A stretch of 64,000 bases of DNA from Streptomyces sp. V3I8 (GCF_030817535.1 NZ_JAUSZL010000002.1:7006001-7070000); one strand, 5' to 3'. Shown: positions 44,190 through 54,090, counted from the first letter of the stretch. Translations and numbers: made by a program. The notes: generated by a model from the sequence alone, not told the origin.

Positions 44190-44861
44190 TCACTGCGCGC
44201 CGGGACGCACCAGACCGCTCTCGTACGCGTAGACGGCGGCCTGCACCCGGTCCCGCAGCCCCAGCTTGGTCAGGACGTGGCCCACATGTGTCTTGACCGT
44301 GGTCTCGCTGACGAACAGGTCGGCGGCGATCTCCGCGTTCGACAGGCCGCGCGCCACCAGCTTCAGCACCTCGACCTCGCGGTCGGTGAGCGTGTGCAGG
44401 GTGTCCGGCACGGGCTCGTCGCCCGACGGCAGATGGCCCGCGTACTTGTCGAGCAGCCGGCGGGTGATGCTCGGCGCCAGCATGGCCTCACCCGCGGCCA
44501 CCACCCGGATCGCCTGCACCAGTTCGTTGGCCGGCGCGTCCTTCAGGAGGAAACCGCTGGCACCGGCGCGCAGGGCCTCCACCACGTACTCGTCGAGGTC
44601 GAAGGTCGTCAGGACGAGCACCTTCGCCGGACCGTCCCGGCCGGGGCCGGTGATCTGCCGGGTCGCCTCGACCCCGTCCATCCTCGGCATACGGATGTCC
44701 ATCAGAACCACATCGGGCTGCAGGGCACGCACCTGATCGAGTGCCTGGAGACCGTCACCGGCCTCGCCGACGACCGCGATGTCCTGCTCGGCCTCCAGGA
44801 TCATCCGGAAGCCGGTGCGCAGCAGCGGCTGGTCGTCGACCAGTAGGACGCGGATGGCCAC
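44190..44861 (-). CDS. NarL/FixJ-type response regulator, orphan
   Basis: A 223-residue regulator: a receiver domain (1-120) with acidic Asp9/Asp10, phospho-acceptor Asp55 in 'VVLMDIRMPRMDG', Thr in 'LVLTTFDLDEYV' and Lys in 'FLLKDA'; then a LuxR-type helix-turn-helix (~150-215) 'LTDREVEVLKLVARGLSNAEI'. The GTG start follows AAGGAG. A sensor kinase is usually the neighbour, but none is encoded in this part of the window. It may be served by a distant kinase or be an atypical orphan. Confidence 0.92.
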   Translation of the reverse strand: MAIRVLLVDDQPLLRTGFRMILEAEQDIAVVGEAGDGLQALDQVRALQPDVVLMDIRMPRMDGVEATRQITGPGRDGPAKVLVLTTFDLDEYVVEALRAGASGFLLKDAPANELVQAIRVVAAGEAMLAPSITRRLLDKYAGHLPSGDEPVPDTLHTLTDREVEVLKLVARGLSNAEIAADLFVSETTVKTHVGHVLTKLGLRDRVQAAVYAYESGLVRPGAQ

Positions 44862-44981
44862 GTGAGTCTCCTTCGCTAGTCCGGCCCCATTCTGCCCTGC
44901 GCACACCACCCGGCCCGCCGCCGGGGAGCCCGGCGGGCGGGAACGCGACGACCGGGTCCGGCGGGCCGGCGGGCCGGAGGG

Positions 44982-46190
44982 CTAGTGGGCTTCGCCGGAT
45001 CCGGGCGTCCGCACCGGCAGCGGATACGGCGGGGGAGTGCCGCCGAACTCCGGGCAGACCGCGCGGTGGTCGCACCAGCCGCACAGCTTGGTGGGCCGCG
45101 GACGCCAGTCGCCGGTCTCCGTGGCGAGCCGGATCGCCTCCCACAGCGAGTGCAGTTTGCGCTCCACCCGCTCCAGATCGGCCGGCACCGGGTCGTACGT
45201 GAGCACGTCGCCGCTGCCGAGGTAGACGAGCTGGAGCCGGCGCGGGACGACCTGCTTCAGCCGCCACACCACGAGGGCGTAGAACTTCATCTGGAACAGC
45301 GCGCCCTCCGCGTACTCCGGGCGCGGGGCCTTGCCCGTCTTGTAGTCGACGATCCGCACGTCACCGGTGGGCGCCACGTCGACGCGGTCGATGATGCCGC
45401 GCAGTCTCAGGCCCGAGTCGAGCTGCGCCTCCACGAAGAGCTCGCGCTCGGCCGGTTCGAGACGGGTCGGGTCCTCCAGGGTGAACCAGCGCTCGACCAG
45501 CCGCTCGGCCTCACCGAGCCAGCGCGCCAGCCGCTCGCCCGCGGTCTCCTCGTCCGAGTCCGCGAACAGCTCGGCGAGTTCGGGTCGCGCCTCCCGCAGC
45601 CGGTCCCACTGCCCGGGGATCAGTGCCTTCGCCCGCGGCGCGGTCCGCTCGCCGGCGGGGGAGTCGAAGAGCCGCTCCAGCACGGCGTGCACGAGGGTCC
45701 CCCGGGTCGCCGCCTCGCTCGGCTTCTCGGGCAGCTTGTCGATGACCCGGAACCGGTAGAGCAACGGGCACTGCATGAAGTCACCGGCCCGGGACGGTGA
45801 CAAGGACGCGGGAGGCGCCGCCACCCGCCCGGCCGAGCCGCCGCCGGACGCCGTGCCCGGGGCCCCCGTGCCCCGCAGGGCACCGCCCGCGGCATCCGCG
45901 CCACCCCGCGCGCCGTCGTCCGTGCCGGCATCCGCCGCCTCGCCCGCCGCCCGGCTCCGGTCGCCGACGGCCCCACCGGCGTCCGCCGGTCCGTCCGCCG
46001 GTCCGTCCGCGGGACCGGCGGGCCGAGCCTGCGAGTCCCGGTCCGACCCGGCCTCGGCGCCGGGAGCCGTGGCGGACTCCACGGCTGCTTCCGCCGGCTC
46101 GGCCGGCGACGCGCCCGCCGTGGCCGCGGACTCGGGCGGCCGGGCCGTTCCCGGGCCGGCCGGGACGGTGCCGTCGGTGCTGGTTTCCAT
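44982..46190 (-). CDS. RecB-like PD-(D/E)XK nuclease with Fe-S cysteines
   Basis: A 402-residue protein. Residues ~1-130 are Ala/Gly/Pro/Asp-rich and disordered, including repeated 'GPADGPADG'. The nuclease domain follows: 'SLSPSRAGDFMQCPLLYRFR', 'AATRGTLVHAVLERLF', and the catalytic set 'GIIDRVDV' and 'IVDYKTGKAPR'. The single Cys in 'MQCPLLYRF' together with 'KLCGWCDHRAVCPEF' gives four cysteines arranged as in AddB-type 4Fe-4S nucleases. It would act on DNA ends in repair or processing. The start is supported by TAAGGT 8 nt upstream (leaderless). It is divergent from the site-2 protease gene. Confidence 0.88.
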   Translation of the reverse strand: METSTDGTVPAGPGTARPPESAATAGASPAEPAEAAVESATAPGAEAGSDRDSQARPAGPADGPADGPADAGGAVGDRSRAAGEAADAGTDDGARGGADAAGGALRGTGAPGTASGGGSAGRVAAPPASLSPSRAGDFMQCPLLYRFRVIDKLPEKPSEAATRGTLVHAVLERLFDSPAGERTAPRAKALIPGQWDRLREARPELAELFADSDEETAGERLARWLGEAERLVERWFTLEDPTRLEPAERELFVEAQLDSGLRLRGIIDRVDVAPTGDVRIVDYKTGKAPRPEYAEGALFQMKFYALVVWRLKQVVPRRLQLVYLGSGDVLTYDPVPADLERVERKLHSLWEAIRLATETGDWRPRPTKLCGWCDHRAVCPEFGGTPPPYPLPVRTPGSGEAH

Positions 46191-46198
46191 GACGTCAG

Positions 46199-46204
46199 AC
46201 CTTA
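46199..46204 (-). promoter_or_regulatory. -10 box for nuclease gene
   Basis: The minus strand reads TAAGGT 8 nt before the ATG at 46190, and there is no ribosome site. Confidence 0.5.
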
Positions 46205-46372
46205 CGACCCGCCACCGACAGCGCGACACACGGTGACCTGCGCATCGCACACCCGTACGGGAAACGGAGGGGGTGCCGACGCCGAACATGCCGCAACGGC
46301 CGCATACCATCGACCGGAAGACCTCTCGCATGCATGATCGCGAGCGGGACACGCGTCGAACGAGGGGACATC

Positions 46373-47989
46373 GTGGACGAGAGCGGCGGGAGCGGGCAGC
46401 CGCGATCCGGCACGGACGAGGCGGACGGGCGCCGCACGGGGCAGCCGCGACCCGGCGACCCGGCGGCCACGACGGCCCGGCCGCCCTCCGGCCAGGAAGC
46501 GGCCGGCACCGGGACCCCGGCGGAACAGCCCGGCCCGGCCCGCCCCGAGCCGGCCGGGGAGGCCGCCGCGGCACGCCTCCGGAAGGAACCCGCCGCCGAG
46601 AACGTCCCGGCTGCAGATCCCGACGAGCAGCCCCAGCCACAGCCCCAGCAGCCCGTCCCGCCGGCGGACACGGGTGGCCACCCCGTCCCGCCGCCGCCCC
46701 CCGCGGACGCGCCGGCCCACGGCCGCACGCCCCTCCAGCCCCACGGCACCCACCGCGCCGAGGCCCACACCTCCCACCCCGCCCCCGGGCCCGGCGGCAA
46801 GAAGGGCAGGCGGGGCCCCGGCACCAAGCGGTCCAAAGAGCCCGGCGGCGGCCTCCTCATGGGCCGCCCCTTCGGCGTACCCGTGTACGTGGCCCCCAGC
46901 TGGTTCCTCGTCGCCGCACTCATCACCTGGGTCTTCGGCGGCCAGCTCGAGCGCGTCCTGCCCGAACTGGGCATGGCCCGCTACCTCGTCTCGCTGTTCT
47001 TCGCCGTCGCCTTCTACGCCTCCGTGCTCGTCCACGAACTGGCCCACACGGTCGCGGCCCTGCGCTTCGGACTGCCGGTGCGCCGTATCCAGCTGCAGTT
47101 CTTCGGCGGTGTCTCGGAGATCGAGAAGGAGTCCGAGACGCCCGGCCGCGAGTTCGTCCTCGCCTTCGTCGGCCCTTTGCTCTCACTGATCCTCAGCGGC
47201 CTCTTCTACGTCGCGCTCCAGGCCGTCGAACCGGGCACCGTCCCGGGCGTCCTGCTGGCCGGCCTGATGATCTCGAACCTGATCGTCGCCGCGTTCAACC
47301 TGCTCCCCGGCCTGCCCCTCGACGGCGGCCGCATGCTCCGGGCGGTCGTCTGGAAGATCACCGGCAGGCCCATGAGCGGCACCGTCGCCGCCGCCTGGGT
47401 CGGCCGCGCCCTCGCGATCACCGTCCTCATCGGCCTGCCCCTGCTCACCCACTCCGGTGCGCTCGGCGCGGACGCCGAGGACATCGGCGGCATGGACACC
47501 GTCATGGACGCCCTGCTCGCCGCGATCCTCGCCGCCATCATCTGGACCGGCGCCGGGAACAGCCTCCGCATGGCCCGGCTGCGCGAACACCTGCCCGACC
47601 TGCGGGCCCGCGCCCTCACCCGGCGCGCGGTCCCGGTGGAGACCGACACCCCGCTCTCCGAGGCGCTGCGCCGGGCCAACGACGCCGGCGCCCGCGCCCT
47701 CGTCGTGGTGGACCCCGACGGCGAACCCCTCTCCCTCGTCCGCGAGGCCGCCATCGTCGGCGTCCCCGAACACCGCCGCCCCTGGGTCGCCGTCAGTGGA
47801 CTCGCCCAGGACCTCACGGACGGCATGCGGGTCTCCGCCGAACTCGCCGGCGAGGACCTCCTGGACGTACTGCGCGCGACCCCGGCCACCGAGTACCTCG
47901 TGGTGGAGGACTCCGGCGAGATCTACGGAGTCCTCTCGGCGGCGGACGTGGAGAAGGCCTTCGTCAGCGCCATGGCCCGCCCGAGCTGA
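46373..47989 (+). CDS. Site-2 protease family (M50) with CBS domains
   Basis: A 538-residue intramembrane metalloprotease. A Pro/Ala/Glu-rich cytosolic N-terminus (~155 residues) precedes about six membrane segments. Zinc ligands are His221, Glu222 and His225 in 'VHELAHTVAALRFG' and Asp317 in 'LLPGLPLDGGRML'. Two CBS domains fill residues ~410-535 ('AVPVETDTPLSEALRRANDAG', 'LVVEDSGEIYGVLSAADVEKA') and may sense nucleotides. Such proteins cleave membrane-bound regulators such as anti-sigma factors. The GTG at 46373 after GAGGGG was chosen over an ATG 39 bp upstream that lacks a ribosome site. Confidence 0.9.
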   Translation: MDESGGSGQPRSGTDEADGRRTGQPRPGDPAATTARPPSGQEAAGTGTPAEQPGPARPEPAGEAAAARLRKEPAAENVPAADPDEQPQPQPQQPVPPADTGGHPVPPPPPADAPAHGRTPLQPHGTHRAEAHTSHPAPGPGGKKGRRGPGTKRSKEPGGGLLMGRPFGVPVYVAPSWFLVAALITWVFGGQLERVLPELGMARYLVSLFFAVAFYASVLVHELAHTVAALRFGLPVRRIQLQFFGGVSEIEKESETPGREFVLAFVGPLLSLILSGLFYVALQAVEPGTVPGVLLAGLMISNLIVAAFNLLPGLPLDGGRMLRAVVWKITGRPMSGTVAAAWVGRALAITVLIGLPLLTHSGALGADAEDIGGMDTVMDALLAAILAAIIWTGAGNSLRMARLREHLPDLRARALTRRAVPVETDTPLSEALRRANDAGARALVVVDPDGEPLSLVREAAIVGVPEHRRPWVAVSGLAQDLTDGMRVSAELAGEDLLDVLRATPATEYLVVEDSGEIYGVLSAADVEKAFVSAMARPS

Positions 47990-48106
47990 CCGGCGCGCGC
48001 CGCGAGGGCACGGGGAAGCGCGCGGCCGGCCGGGGCGGCCCCGCACCGCGCCCTCCACGGTCCCGGGCACAGCCGGACCCTGGTCGGCGCCCTCCGCAAT
48101 CGCCGG

Positions 48107-48112
48107 TAGGCT
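48107..48112 (+). promoter_or_regulatory. -10 box for trmI, leaderless
   Basis: TAGGCT lies 7 nt before the trmI ATG at 48120 with no ribosome site between. Confidence 0.55.
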
Positions 48113-48119
48113 GGGTCAC

Positions 48120-49025
48120 ATGTCCGAACCGACCGGTGCCGCCCGCCGACGCGGGCCCTTCAAGGTCGGGGACCAGGTACAGCTGACCGACCCCAAGGGC
48201 CGCCACTACACGTTCACGCTCGAAGCGGGGAAGAACTTCCACACCCACAAGGGTTCCTTCCCGCACGACGAGCTGATCGGCGCACCCGAGGGCAGCGTTG
48301 TCCGCACCACGGGGAACGTCGCCTATCTGGCACTGCGCCCCCTGCTCCCCGACTTCGTCCTGTCCATGCCCCGCGGCGCCGCCGTGGTCTACCCCAAGGA
48401 CGCGGGGCAGATCCTGGCCTTCGCCGACATCTTCCCCGGCGCACGCGTCGTCGAAGCCGGTGTCGGCTCCGGCTCGCTCAGCACCTTCCTGCTCCGCGCC
48501 GTCGGCGACCAGGGCATGCTGCACTCCTACGAGCGCCGCGAGGACTTCGCGGAGATCGCCCGGCAGAACGTGGAGCGCTACTTCGGCGGCCCCCACCCCG
48601 CCTGGCAGCTCACCGTCGGCGACCTCCAGGACAACCTGTCGGACACCGAGGTCGACCGCGTCGTCCTCGACATGCTCGCCCCCTGGGAGTGCCTCGAGGC
48701 GGTCTCCAAGGCGCTCGTGCCCGGCGGCATCGTCTGCTGCTACGTGGCGACCACCACCCAGCTCGCCCGGACCGTCGAGTCCATCCGCGAGATCGGCTGC
48801 TTCGCCGAGCCGACCGCCTGGGAGTCGATGGTCCGCAACTGGCACATCGAGGGCCTGGCCGTCCGCCCCGACCACCGGATGATCGGCCACACCGGCTTCC
48901 TGCTCACCGCCCGCCGCCTCGCGGACGGCGTCGAGCCGCCCGTGCGCCGCCGCCGCCCCTCCAAGGGCGCGTACGGCGAGGACTACTCCGGTCCGAACGC
49001 CGACGGTGGAGCCCCCGGCCGCTGA
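48120..49025 (+). CDS. trmI: tRNA (adenine-N1)-methyltransferase TrmI
   Basis: A 301-residue GCD14/TrmI-type enzyme methylating N1 of A58 in the T-loop of tRNAs with S-adenosylmethionine. An N-terminal beta domain (1-70, 'GPFKVGDQVQLTDPKGRHYTF') is followed by a Rossmann methyltransferase with SAM motif I 'RVVEAGVGSGSLSTFLL', 'YERREDFAEIARQNVERYF' and the catalytic-region 'VVLDMLAPWECLEAV'. The C-terminus is basic. In actinomycetes trmI often lies near the proteasome genes, as here. The start is supported by a leaderless-type promoter. Confidence 0.93.
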   Translation: MSEPTGAARRRGPFKVGDQVQLTDPKGRHYTFTLEAGKNFHTHKGSFPHDELIGAPEGSVVRTTGNVAYLALRPLLPDFVLSMPRGAAVVYPKDAGQILAFADIFPGARVVEAGVGSGSLSTFLLRAVGDQGMLHSYERREDFAEIARQNVERYFGGPHPAWQLTVGDLQDNLSDTEVDRVVLDMLAPWECLEAVSKALVPGGIVCCYVATTTQLARTVESIREIGCFAEPTAWESMVRNWHIEGLAVRPDHRMIGHTGFLLTARRLADGVEPPVRRRRPSKGAYGEDYSGPNADGGAPGR

Positions 49026-49069
49026 GACGGCGGCCCGCGTCCCGGTACCGCACCCAACGCGCGACCACC

Positions 49070-49107
49070 GTGGCCGAGTTCCCGAGGACCCCTCGGAACT
49101 CGGCCAC
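49070..49107 (+). terminator. Terminator of trmI
   Basis: A 17-bp stem with one bulged C (49070-49087 with 49091-49107) and a 3-base loop. Confidence 0.8.
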
Positions 49108-49224
49108 AGCACGTTTCCCCTGACGTTCCGCCATCACCGCCGACCCCACCGTTCCCCTGCGGTGTGACGTGTGGCACCATGCTGGCCACCCCACCGGCAC
49201 AGCCCTCGCAGGAGACACTTCCTA

Positions 49225-49800
49225 GTGCAGCACTCCGCCGTCCCGGAACTGGCCCACACGCACACCCGCCCGATCCACTGGGTCGCCACCGCAACAGCGC
49301 TCGCCGCGGTCGTCGCGGCCTCCGCCTTCCTGCAGCCCGACGCGGCCACGGCCGCCCAGCACGGCACGGAGGCGAAGGCGGCCCCGGCCGCCGCGGCGCC
49401 CCCGGACCCGGCCCGGGCGGACTTCCCCCTCGACTGCGGACCTGCGAAGGTACTCGTCCAGAAGAAGGCCTCGGGCGACCTCGACGGCGACGGCCTCCCC
49501 GAGACGGTCGCCGTCGTGCGCTGCGACGCCGGCTCGGGCACCCCGCCCAGCGGCGTCTACGTCCTCACCGGGACCGCGGGCGCCTCGAAGCCCCGCGTCG
49601 TCGCCACCCTCGTCGATCCGAAGGACCGGCTGTCCGTCAAGGACTTCACCCTCCGCGACGCCACGGTCACCGCGACCCTGCTCGGCTACTCCTCGCCCGA
49701 CATACCCAGTTGCTGCCCCGACGTGAACGAGGGCGCCAAGTGGCAGTGGAAGAACGGCGCATTCATCCGCTCGACACCGCCCGCGGCCCGGAGCATGTGA
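49225..49800 (+). CDS. Secreted hypothetical protein with EF-hand-like loop
   Basis: A 191-residue exported protein of unknown function. After ~15 residues comes a hydrophobic segment ('WVATATALAAVVAASAFL') with Ala-rich cleavage options, then a Pro/Ala linker. The mature domain begins near 'DFPLDCGPAKVLV'. It has a calcium-type loop, 'DLDGDGLPE', and four Cys, including a CysCys pair in 'IPSCCPDVNEG' that could form disulfides. The GTG start after GGAGACACTT is preferred. It is convergent with the ferredoxin gene. It resembles Streptomyces secreted proteins of no assigned role. Confidence 0.75.
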   Translation: MQHSAVPELAHTHTRPIHWVATATALAAVVAASAFLQPDAATAAQHGTEAKAAPAAAAPPDPARADFPLDCGPAKVLVQKKASGDLDGDGLPETVAVVRCDAGSGTPPSGVYVLTGTAGASKPRVVATLVDPKDRLSVKDFTLRDATVTATLLGYSSPDIPSCCPDVNEGAKWQWKNGAFIRSTPPAARSM

Positions 49801-49862
49801 GAAGAAAGACAAGTGCCCCGAACCGGACACCGGGCGCCGGGCGGCGCCGGGTGCCCGTCCGC

Positions 49863-50168
49863 TCACTCCGCGTCCGGACCGTAGACCTCGACGCTGTCCG
49901 ACACGCGGCGTACGTGGATGCAGTCGCCCGGACATTCCTTCGCGGAGTCGGCCACATCACGCAGCAGCGTCAGGGGCACGGGCGTTGTCGCACCCGGAGT
50001 CTGCAGGAGCTCGTCACCGGGACTCTTCACGTACGCCAACCCGTCGATGTCCAGTTCGAACACCTCGGGCGCGTACTGCGCACAGATTCCGTCACCGGTG
50101 CACAGGTCCTGGTCGATCCAGACCTCGAGCGCCTCGCCGTCGACTCCGGCTTCCTGCTGCACGGTCAT
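49863..50168 (-). CDS. Ferredoxin, 3Fe-4S or 4Fe-4S single-cluster type
   Basis: A 101-residue acidic ferredoxin. Cluster ligands are in 'DLCTGDGICAQYAPEVFELD' (Cys-x5-Cys) and later 'KECPGDCIHV'. The lack of a Cys at the second usual position suits the 3Fe-4S ferredoxins that serve cytochrome P450s, although the extra Cys in 'GDC' leaves room for doubt. The start has an AGGAG site. It lies beside and divergent from arc with 253 bp between; no P450 or reductase gene is in the window, so its electron partner is unknown. Confidence 0.9.
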   Translation of the reverse strand: MTVQQEAGVDGEALEVWIDQDLCTGDGICAQYAPEVFELDIDGLAYVKSPGDELLQTPGATTPVPLTLLRDVADSAKECPGDCIHVRRVSDSVEVYGPDAE

Positions 50169-50377
50169 CTTCTCCTGCCATTTCCTGCGCCGAGCGACCC
50201 GAAAGCCGGGAATCGGGCCAGCTCTGACGGGTGTTGAACACTTCGACCCTACCTCTGTCGGCTTCCCGGGCATGTTGGGTGGGTATTCCACTGGCGTGAG
50301 GGAGAGCGCAAGGGTGAAGATCGGACACACCCCGACGGTCTTTGTGATCTAGGGGTTTCAATCGACACCCACCCAGG

Positions 50378-50383
50378 TAGGGT
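50378..50383 (+). promoter_or_regulatory. -10 box for arc
   Basis: TAGGGT in the context GGTAGGGTCTGGA, about 40 nt before the GTG start. The same TAGGGTCTG sequence forms the -10 region of pup (54048-54053). Confidence 0.5.
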
Positions 50384-50421
50384 CTGGAAGCGTCCAGCTC
50401 CCCTTGGAGGAGGTGAGGACC

Positions 50422-52188
50422 GTGGCAGCCCACGACGACGACATGAACCGCGGCATCCGCCCGGGACGAGGGTCCGACGACCCGTCCGGGCAGATTGCCT
50501 ACCTTGAGCAGGAGATCGCCGTCCTGCGACGCAAGCTCGCCGACTCTCCGCGACACACGAGGATTCTCGAAGAGCGGATCGTCGAGCTGCAGACAAACCT
50601 GGCCGGCGTGTCCGCGCAGAACGAGCGGCTCGCAGGCACCCTCCGAGAGGCCCGCGACCAGATCGTGGCGCTCAAGGAGGAGGTCGACCGGCTCGCGCAG
50701 CCGCCGGCCGGATTCGGTGTGTTCCTCATGGCGAACGAGGACGGCACCGCCGACATCTTCACCGGAGGCCGCAAACTCCGCGTGAACGTCAGCCCCGGCG
50801 TCGAGCTCGAAGAGCTCAGGCGCGGCCAGGAGCTGATGCTCAACGAAGCCCTCAACGTGGTCGAGGCCATGGAGTACGAGAGCGTCGGCGACATCGTCAC
50901 CCTCAAGGAGATCCTCGAGGACGGCGAACGCGCCCTCGTGCAGGGGCACACCGACGAGGAGCGGGTGGTGCGGCTCGCCGAGCCGCTGCTGGACATCACC
51001 ATCCGCCCCGGCGACGCCCTGCTCCTCGAACCACGCTCCGGCTACGTCTACGAGGTCGTGCCCAAGAGCGAGGTCGAAGAGCTCGTCCTCGAAGAGGTCC
51101 CGGACATCGGCTACGAGCAGATCGGCGGTCTGGGCGGCCAGATCGAGATGATCCGCGACGCGGTCGAGCTCCCGTACCTCTACCCGGACCTGTTCAAGGA
51201 GCACGAACTGCGTCCGCCCAAGGGCGTCCTGCTCTACGGCCCCCCCGGCTGCGGCAAGACGCTCATCGCCAAGGCCGTCGCGAACTCGCTGGCCAAGAAG
51301 GTCGCCGAGGTCACCGGCCAGGCCACCGGCAAGAGCTTCTTCCTCAACATCAAGGGCCCCGAGCTCCTCAACAAGTACGTCGGTGAGACCGAGCGGCAGA
51401 TCCGCCTCGTCTTCCAGCGTGCCCGGGAGAAGGCCAGCGAGGGCACCCCCGTCATCGTCTTCTTCGACGAGATGGAATCCCTCTTCCGCACCCGTGGATC
51501 AGGCGTCAGCTCGGACGTGGAGAACACCATCGTCCCGCAGCTGCTCGCCGAGATCGACGGCGTGGAGGGCCTGCAGAACGTCGTGGTCATCGGCGCCTCC
51601 AACCGCGAGGACATGATCGACCCCGCCATCCTGCGCCCCGGCCGCCTCGACGTGAAGATCAAGATCGAGCGTCCGGACGCCGAAGCGGCCAAGGACATCT
51701 TCGCCAAGTACCTCACCGAGCGCCTCCCGCTGCACCCCGACGACGTCGGCGAGCACGGCGGCAGCAAGTCCACCACCGTCCAGAGCATGATCCAGACAGC
51801 CGTCGAGCACATGTACACCGAGTCCGAGGAGAACCGCTTCCTCGAGGTCACGTACGCCAACGGCGACAAGGAAGTCCTGTACTTCAAGGACTTCAACTCC
51901 GGCGCCATGATCGAGAACATCGTCGGCCGCGCCAAGAAGATGGCGATCAAGGACTTCCTCGAGCACAGCCAGAAGGGCCTGCGGGTCTCCCACCTGCTCC
52001 AGGCCTGCGTGGACGAGTTCAAGGAGAACGAGGACCTGCCCAACACCACCAACCCGGACGACTGGGCCCGGATCTCCGGCAAGAAGGGCGAACGGATCGT
52101 CTACATCCGCACGCTCATCACCGGAAAGCAGGGCGCGGACACCGGACGCTCCATCGACACGGTGGCGAACACCGGTCAGTACCTGTAA
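50422..52188 (+). CDS. arc: Proteasomal AAA ATPase Arc/Mpa
   Basis: A 588-residue hexameric unfoldase that captures pupylated proteins and feeds them to the 20S core. In order: an N-terminal coiled coil (~24-93) that binds Pup; tandem OB domains (~97-215); an AAA domain with Walker A 'GPPGCGKT' (~273-280), Walker B 'VIVFFDEME' (~345-352) and Arg-finger region '[11 protein letters not shown]'. The C-terminus ends Gln-Tyr-Leu, the tail with penultimate Tyr that docks and opens the proteasome gate. The GTG start has a GGAGGAGGTGA ribosome site. It is the first gene of the proteasome locus. Confidence 0.97.
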   Translation: MAAHDDDMNRGIRPGRGSDDPSGQIAYLEQEIAVLRRKLADSPRHTRILEERIVELQTNLAGVSAQNERLAGTLREARDQIVALKEEVDRLAQPPAGFGVFLMANEDGTADIFTGGRKLRVNVSPGVELEELRRGQELMLNEALNVVEAMEYESVGDIVTLKEILEDGERALVQGHTDEERVVRLAEPLLDITIRPGDALLLEPRSGYVYEVVPKSEVEELVLEEVPDIGYEQIGGLGGQIEMIRDAVELPYLYPDLFKEHELRPPKGVLLYGPPGCGKTLIAKAVANSLAKKVAEVTGQATGKSFFLNIKGPELLNKYVGETERQIRLVFQRAREKASEGTPVIVFFDEMESLFRTRGSGVSSDVENTIVPQLLAEIDGVEGLQNVVVIGASNREDMIDPAILRPGRLDVKIKIERPDAEAAKDIFAKYLTERLPLHPDDVGEHGGSKSTTVQSMIQTAVEHMYTESEENRFLEVTYANGDKEVLYFKDFNSGAMIENIVGRAKKMAIKDFLEHSQKGLRVSHLLQACVDEFKENEDLPNTTNPDDWARISGKKGERIVYIRTLITGKQGADTGRSIDTVANTGQYL

Positions 52189-52198
52189 AAGACAGGGT

Positions 52199-52240
52199 GG
52201 CTGCGGGTGCCCTCACCGGGTACCCGCAGCCGACTGTTTT
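52199..52240 (+). terminator. Terminator of arc
   Basis: GGCTGCGGGT (52199-52208) pairs with ACCCGCAGCC (52222-52231); the stem extends inward and is followed by a short T-run. This separates arc from dop. Confidence 0.8.
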
Positions 52241-52302
52241 CCGGGGCACAGCTGGAGCTGAGCAATGACGCAAATGATCTCCCCACCAGCGCAGTGGCGC
52301 TC

Positions 52303-52308
52303 TAGGCT
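52303..52308 (+). promoter_or_regulatory. -10 box for dop
   Basis: TAGGCT about 115 nt before the dop ATG, in the 234-bp gap after the arc terminator. Confidence 0.45.
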
Positions 52309-52422
52309 CTTCGGTACCGCCGAGTCGCGCAGTGCGGGGACGGGCACCGCACACGCACCGGAGCGCCAGCGGTACTTGAGCGGCGTCCCCGACCGAGGAC
52401 GCCGCCGGGCAAGGAGGGCCGC

Positions 52423-53934
52423 ATGACCGTACGGCGAGTAATGGGCATCGAGACGGAATACGGGATCTCCGTCCCCGGCCACCCCAACGCCAATGCCATG
52501 CTCACCTCGTCCCAGATCGTCAACGCCTACGCGGCGGCGATGCACCGGGCCCGGCGGGCCCGCTGGGACTTCGAGGAGGAGAATCCGCTGCGGGACGCGC
52601 GGGGCTTCGACCTCGCCCGCGAATCCGCCGACTCCAGTCAGCTCACCGACGAGGACATCGGCCTCGCCAACGTCATCCTCACCAACGGGGCACGGCTCTA
52701 CGTCGACCACGCACACCCCGAATACAGCTCCCCCGAAGTGACCAACCCGCTCGACGCCGTCCTGTGGGACAAGGCCGGCGAGCGCATCATGGCCGAGGCC
52801 GCCGAACGCGCGGCCCAGCTCCCCGGCGCCCAGCCGATCCACCTCTACAAGAACAACACCGACAACAAGGGCGCCTCCTACGGCACGCACGAGAACTACC
52901 TGATGAAGCGGGAGACCCCCTTCTCGGACATCGTGCGCCACCTCACGCCGTTCTTCGTCTCGCGCCAGGTCGTCACCGGAGCGGGCCGCGTCGGTATCGG
53001 TCAGGACGGCCACGAGCACGGCTTCCAGCTCAGCCAGCGCGCCGACTACTTCGAGGTCGAGGTCGGCCTCGAGACCACCCTGAAGCGCCCCATCATCAAC
53101 ACCCGCGACGAACCGCACGCGGACGCCGAGAAGTACCGCCGCCTGCACGTGATCATCGGCGACGCGAACCTGTCCGAGATCTCGACCTATCTCAAGCTCG
53201 GCACCACCGCCCTCGTCCTGTCCATGATCGAGGACGGCTTCATCGCCGTCGACCTCGCCGTGGACCAGCCGGTGCGCACCCTGCACCAGGTCTCGCACGA
53301 CCCCTCCCTCAAGCGCCTGATCACCCTCCGCAGCGGCCGGACGCTCACCGCGGTCCAGCTCCAGATGGAGTACTACGAACTGGCGCGCAAGTACGTCGAG
53401 GAACGCTTCGGGGCCGACGCGGACGAGCAGACCAGGGACGTGCTGACCCGCTGGGAGGACGTCCTCGGCCGGCTGGAGACCGACCCGATGAGCCTGGCGG
53501 GCGAACTGGACTGGGTCGCCAAGCGGGAGCTCATGGAGGGCTACCGGCGCCGCGACAACCTCGACTGGGACGCCGCCCGGCTGCATCTGATCGACCTGCA
53601 GTACGCCGACGTACGCCCCGACAAGGGCCTCTACAACCGGCTGGTGGCCCGGGGCCGGATCAAGCGGCTGCTGGACGAGACGGGCGTGGAGCGGGCCGAG
53701 ACGAAGCCGCCGGAGGACACCCGCGCGTATTTCCGCGGACGGTGCCTGGAGCAGTACGCGGACGACGTGGCGGCCGCCTCCTGGGACTCGGTGATCTTCG
53801 ACCTGCCGGGCCGGGACTCGCTCCAGCGCGTCCCAACCCTGGAGCCGCTTCGCGGAACGCGTAATCACGTCAAGGAGCTCCTGGACCGGTGTCGCACGGC
53901 GGAAGACCTGGTCAGGGTCCTGTCGGGGCACTGA
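52423..53934 (+). CDS. dop: Depupylase / Pup deamidase Dop
   Basis: A 503-residue glutamine-synthetase-like enzyme that deamidates the C-terminal Gln of Pup and removes Pup from substrates. Family blocks are '[18 protein letters not shown]', '[17 protein letters not shown]', '[20 protein letters not shown]' and '[21 protein letters not shown]'. The Dop-specific loop after the first strands ('[21 protein letters not shown]') is present and separates it from its paralogue PafA, which is encoded at 59151-60512. AAGGAGGG precedes the ATG. Confidence 0.96.
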   Translation: MTVRRVMGIETEYGISVPGHPNANAMLTSSQIVNAYAAAMHRARRARWDFEEENPLRDARGFDLARESADSSQLTDEDIGLANVILTNGARLYVDHAHPEYSSPEVTNPLDAVLWDKAGERIMAEAAERAAQLPGAQPIHLYKNNTDNKGASYGTHENYLMKRETPFSDIVRHLTPFFVSRQVVTGAGRVGIGQDGHEHGFQLSQRADYFEVEVGLETTLKRPIINTRDEPHADAEKYRRLHVIIGDANLSEISTYLKLGTTALVLSMIEDGFIAVDLAVDQPVRTLHQVSHDPSLKRLITLRSGRTLTAVQLQMEYYELARKYVEERFGADADEQTRDVLTRWEDVLGRLETDPMSLAGELDWVAKRELMEGYRRRDNLDWDAARLHLIDLQYADVRPDKGLYNRLVARGRIKRLLDETGVERAETKPPEDTRAYFRGRCLEQYADDVAAASWDSVIFDLPGRDSLQRVPTLEPLRGTRNHVKELLDRCRTAEDLVRVLSGH

Positions 53935-54047
53935 GGCGGCTCCTGGGCCGATCCCGCCCGACAGGGTGGAAAGGCCGCCGTCCGGGAATCATCGGAGTGG
54001 TTCCCGGACGTTGCAGTAACTGCGGGGCCGATGTCGGACCCTGCTTG

Positions 54048-54053
54048 TAGGGT
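54048..54053 (+). promoter_or_regulatory. -10 box for pup
   Basis: TAGGGT (context TTGTAGGGTCTGA) 37 nt before the pup ATG. It shares TAGGGTCTG with the arc promoter. Confidence 0.5.
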
Positions 54054-54090
54054 CTGATCAAGAACGTCGAGACCGAGCGGGGTGAGGGTT

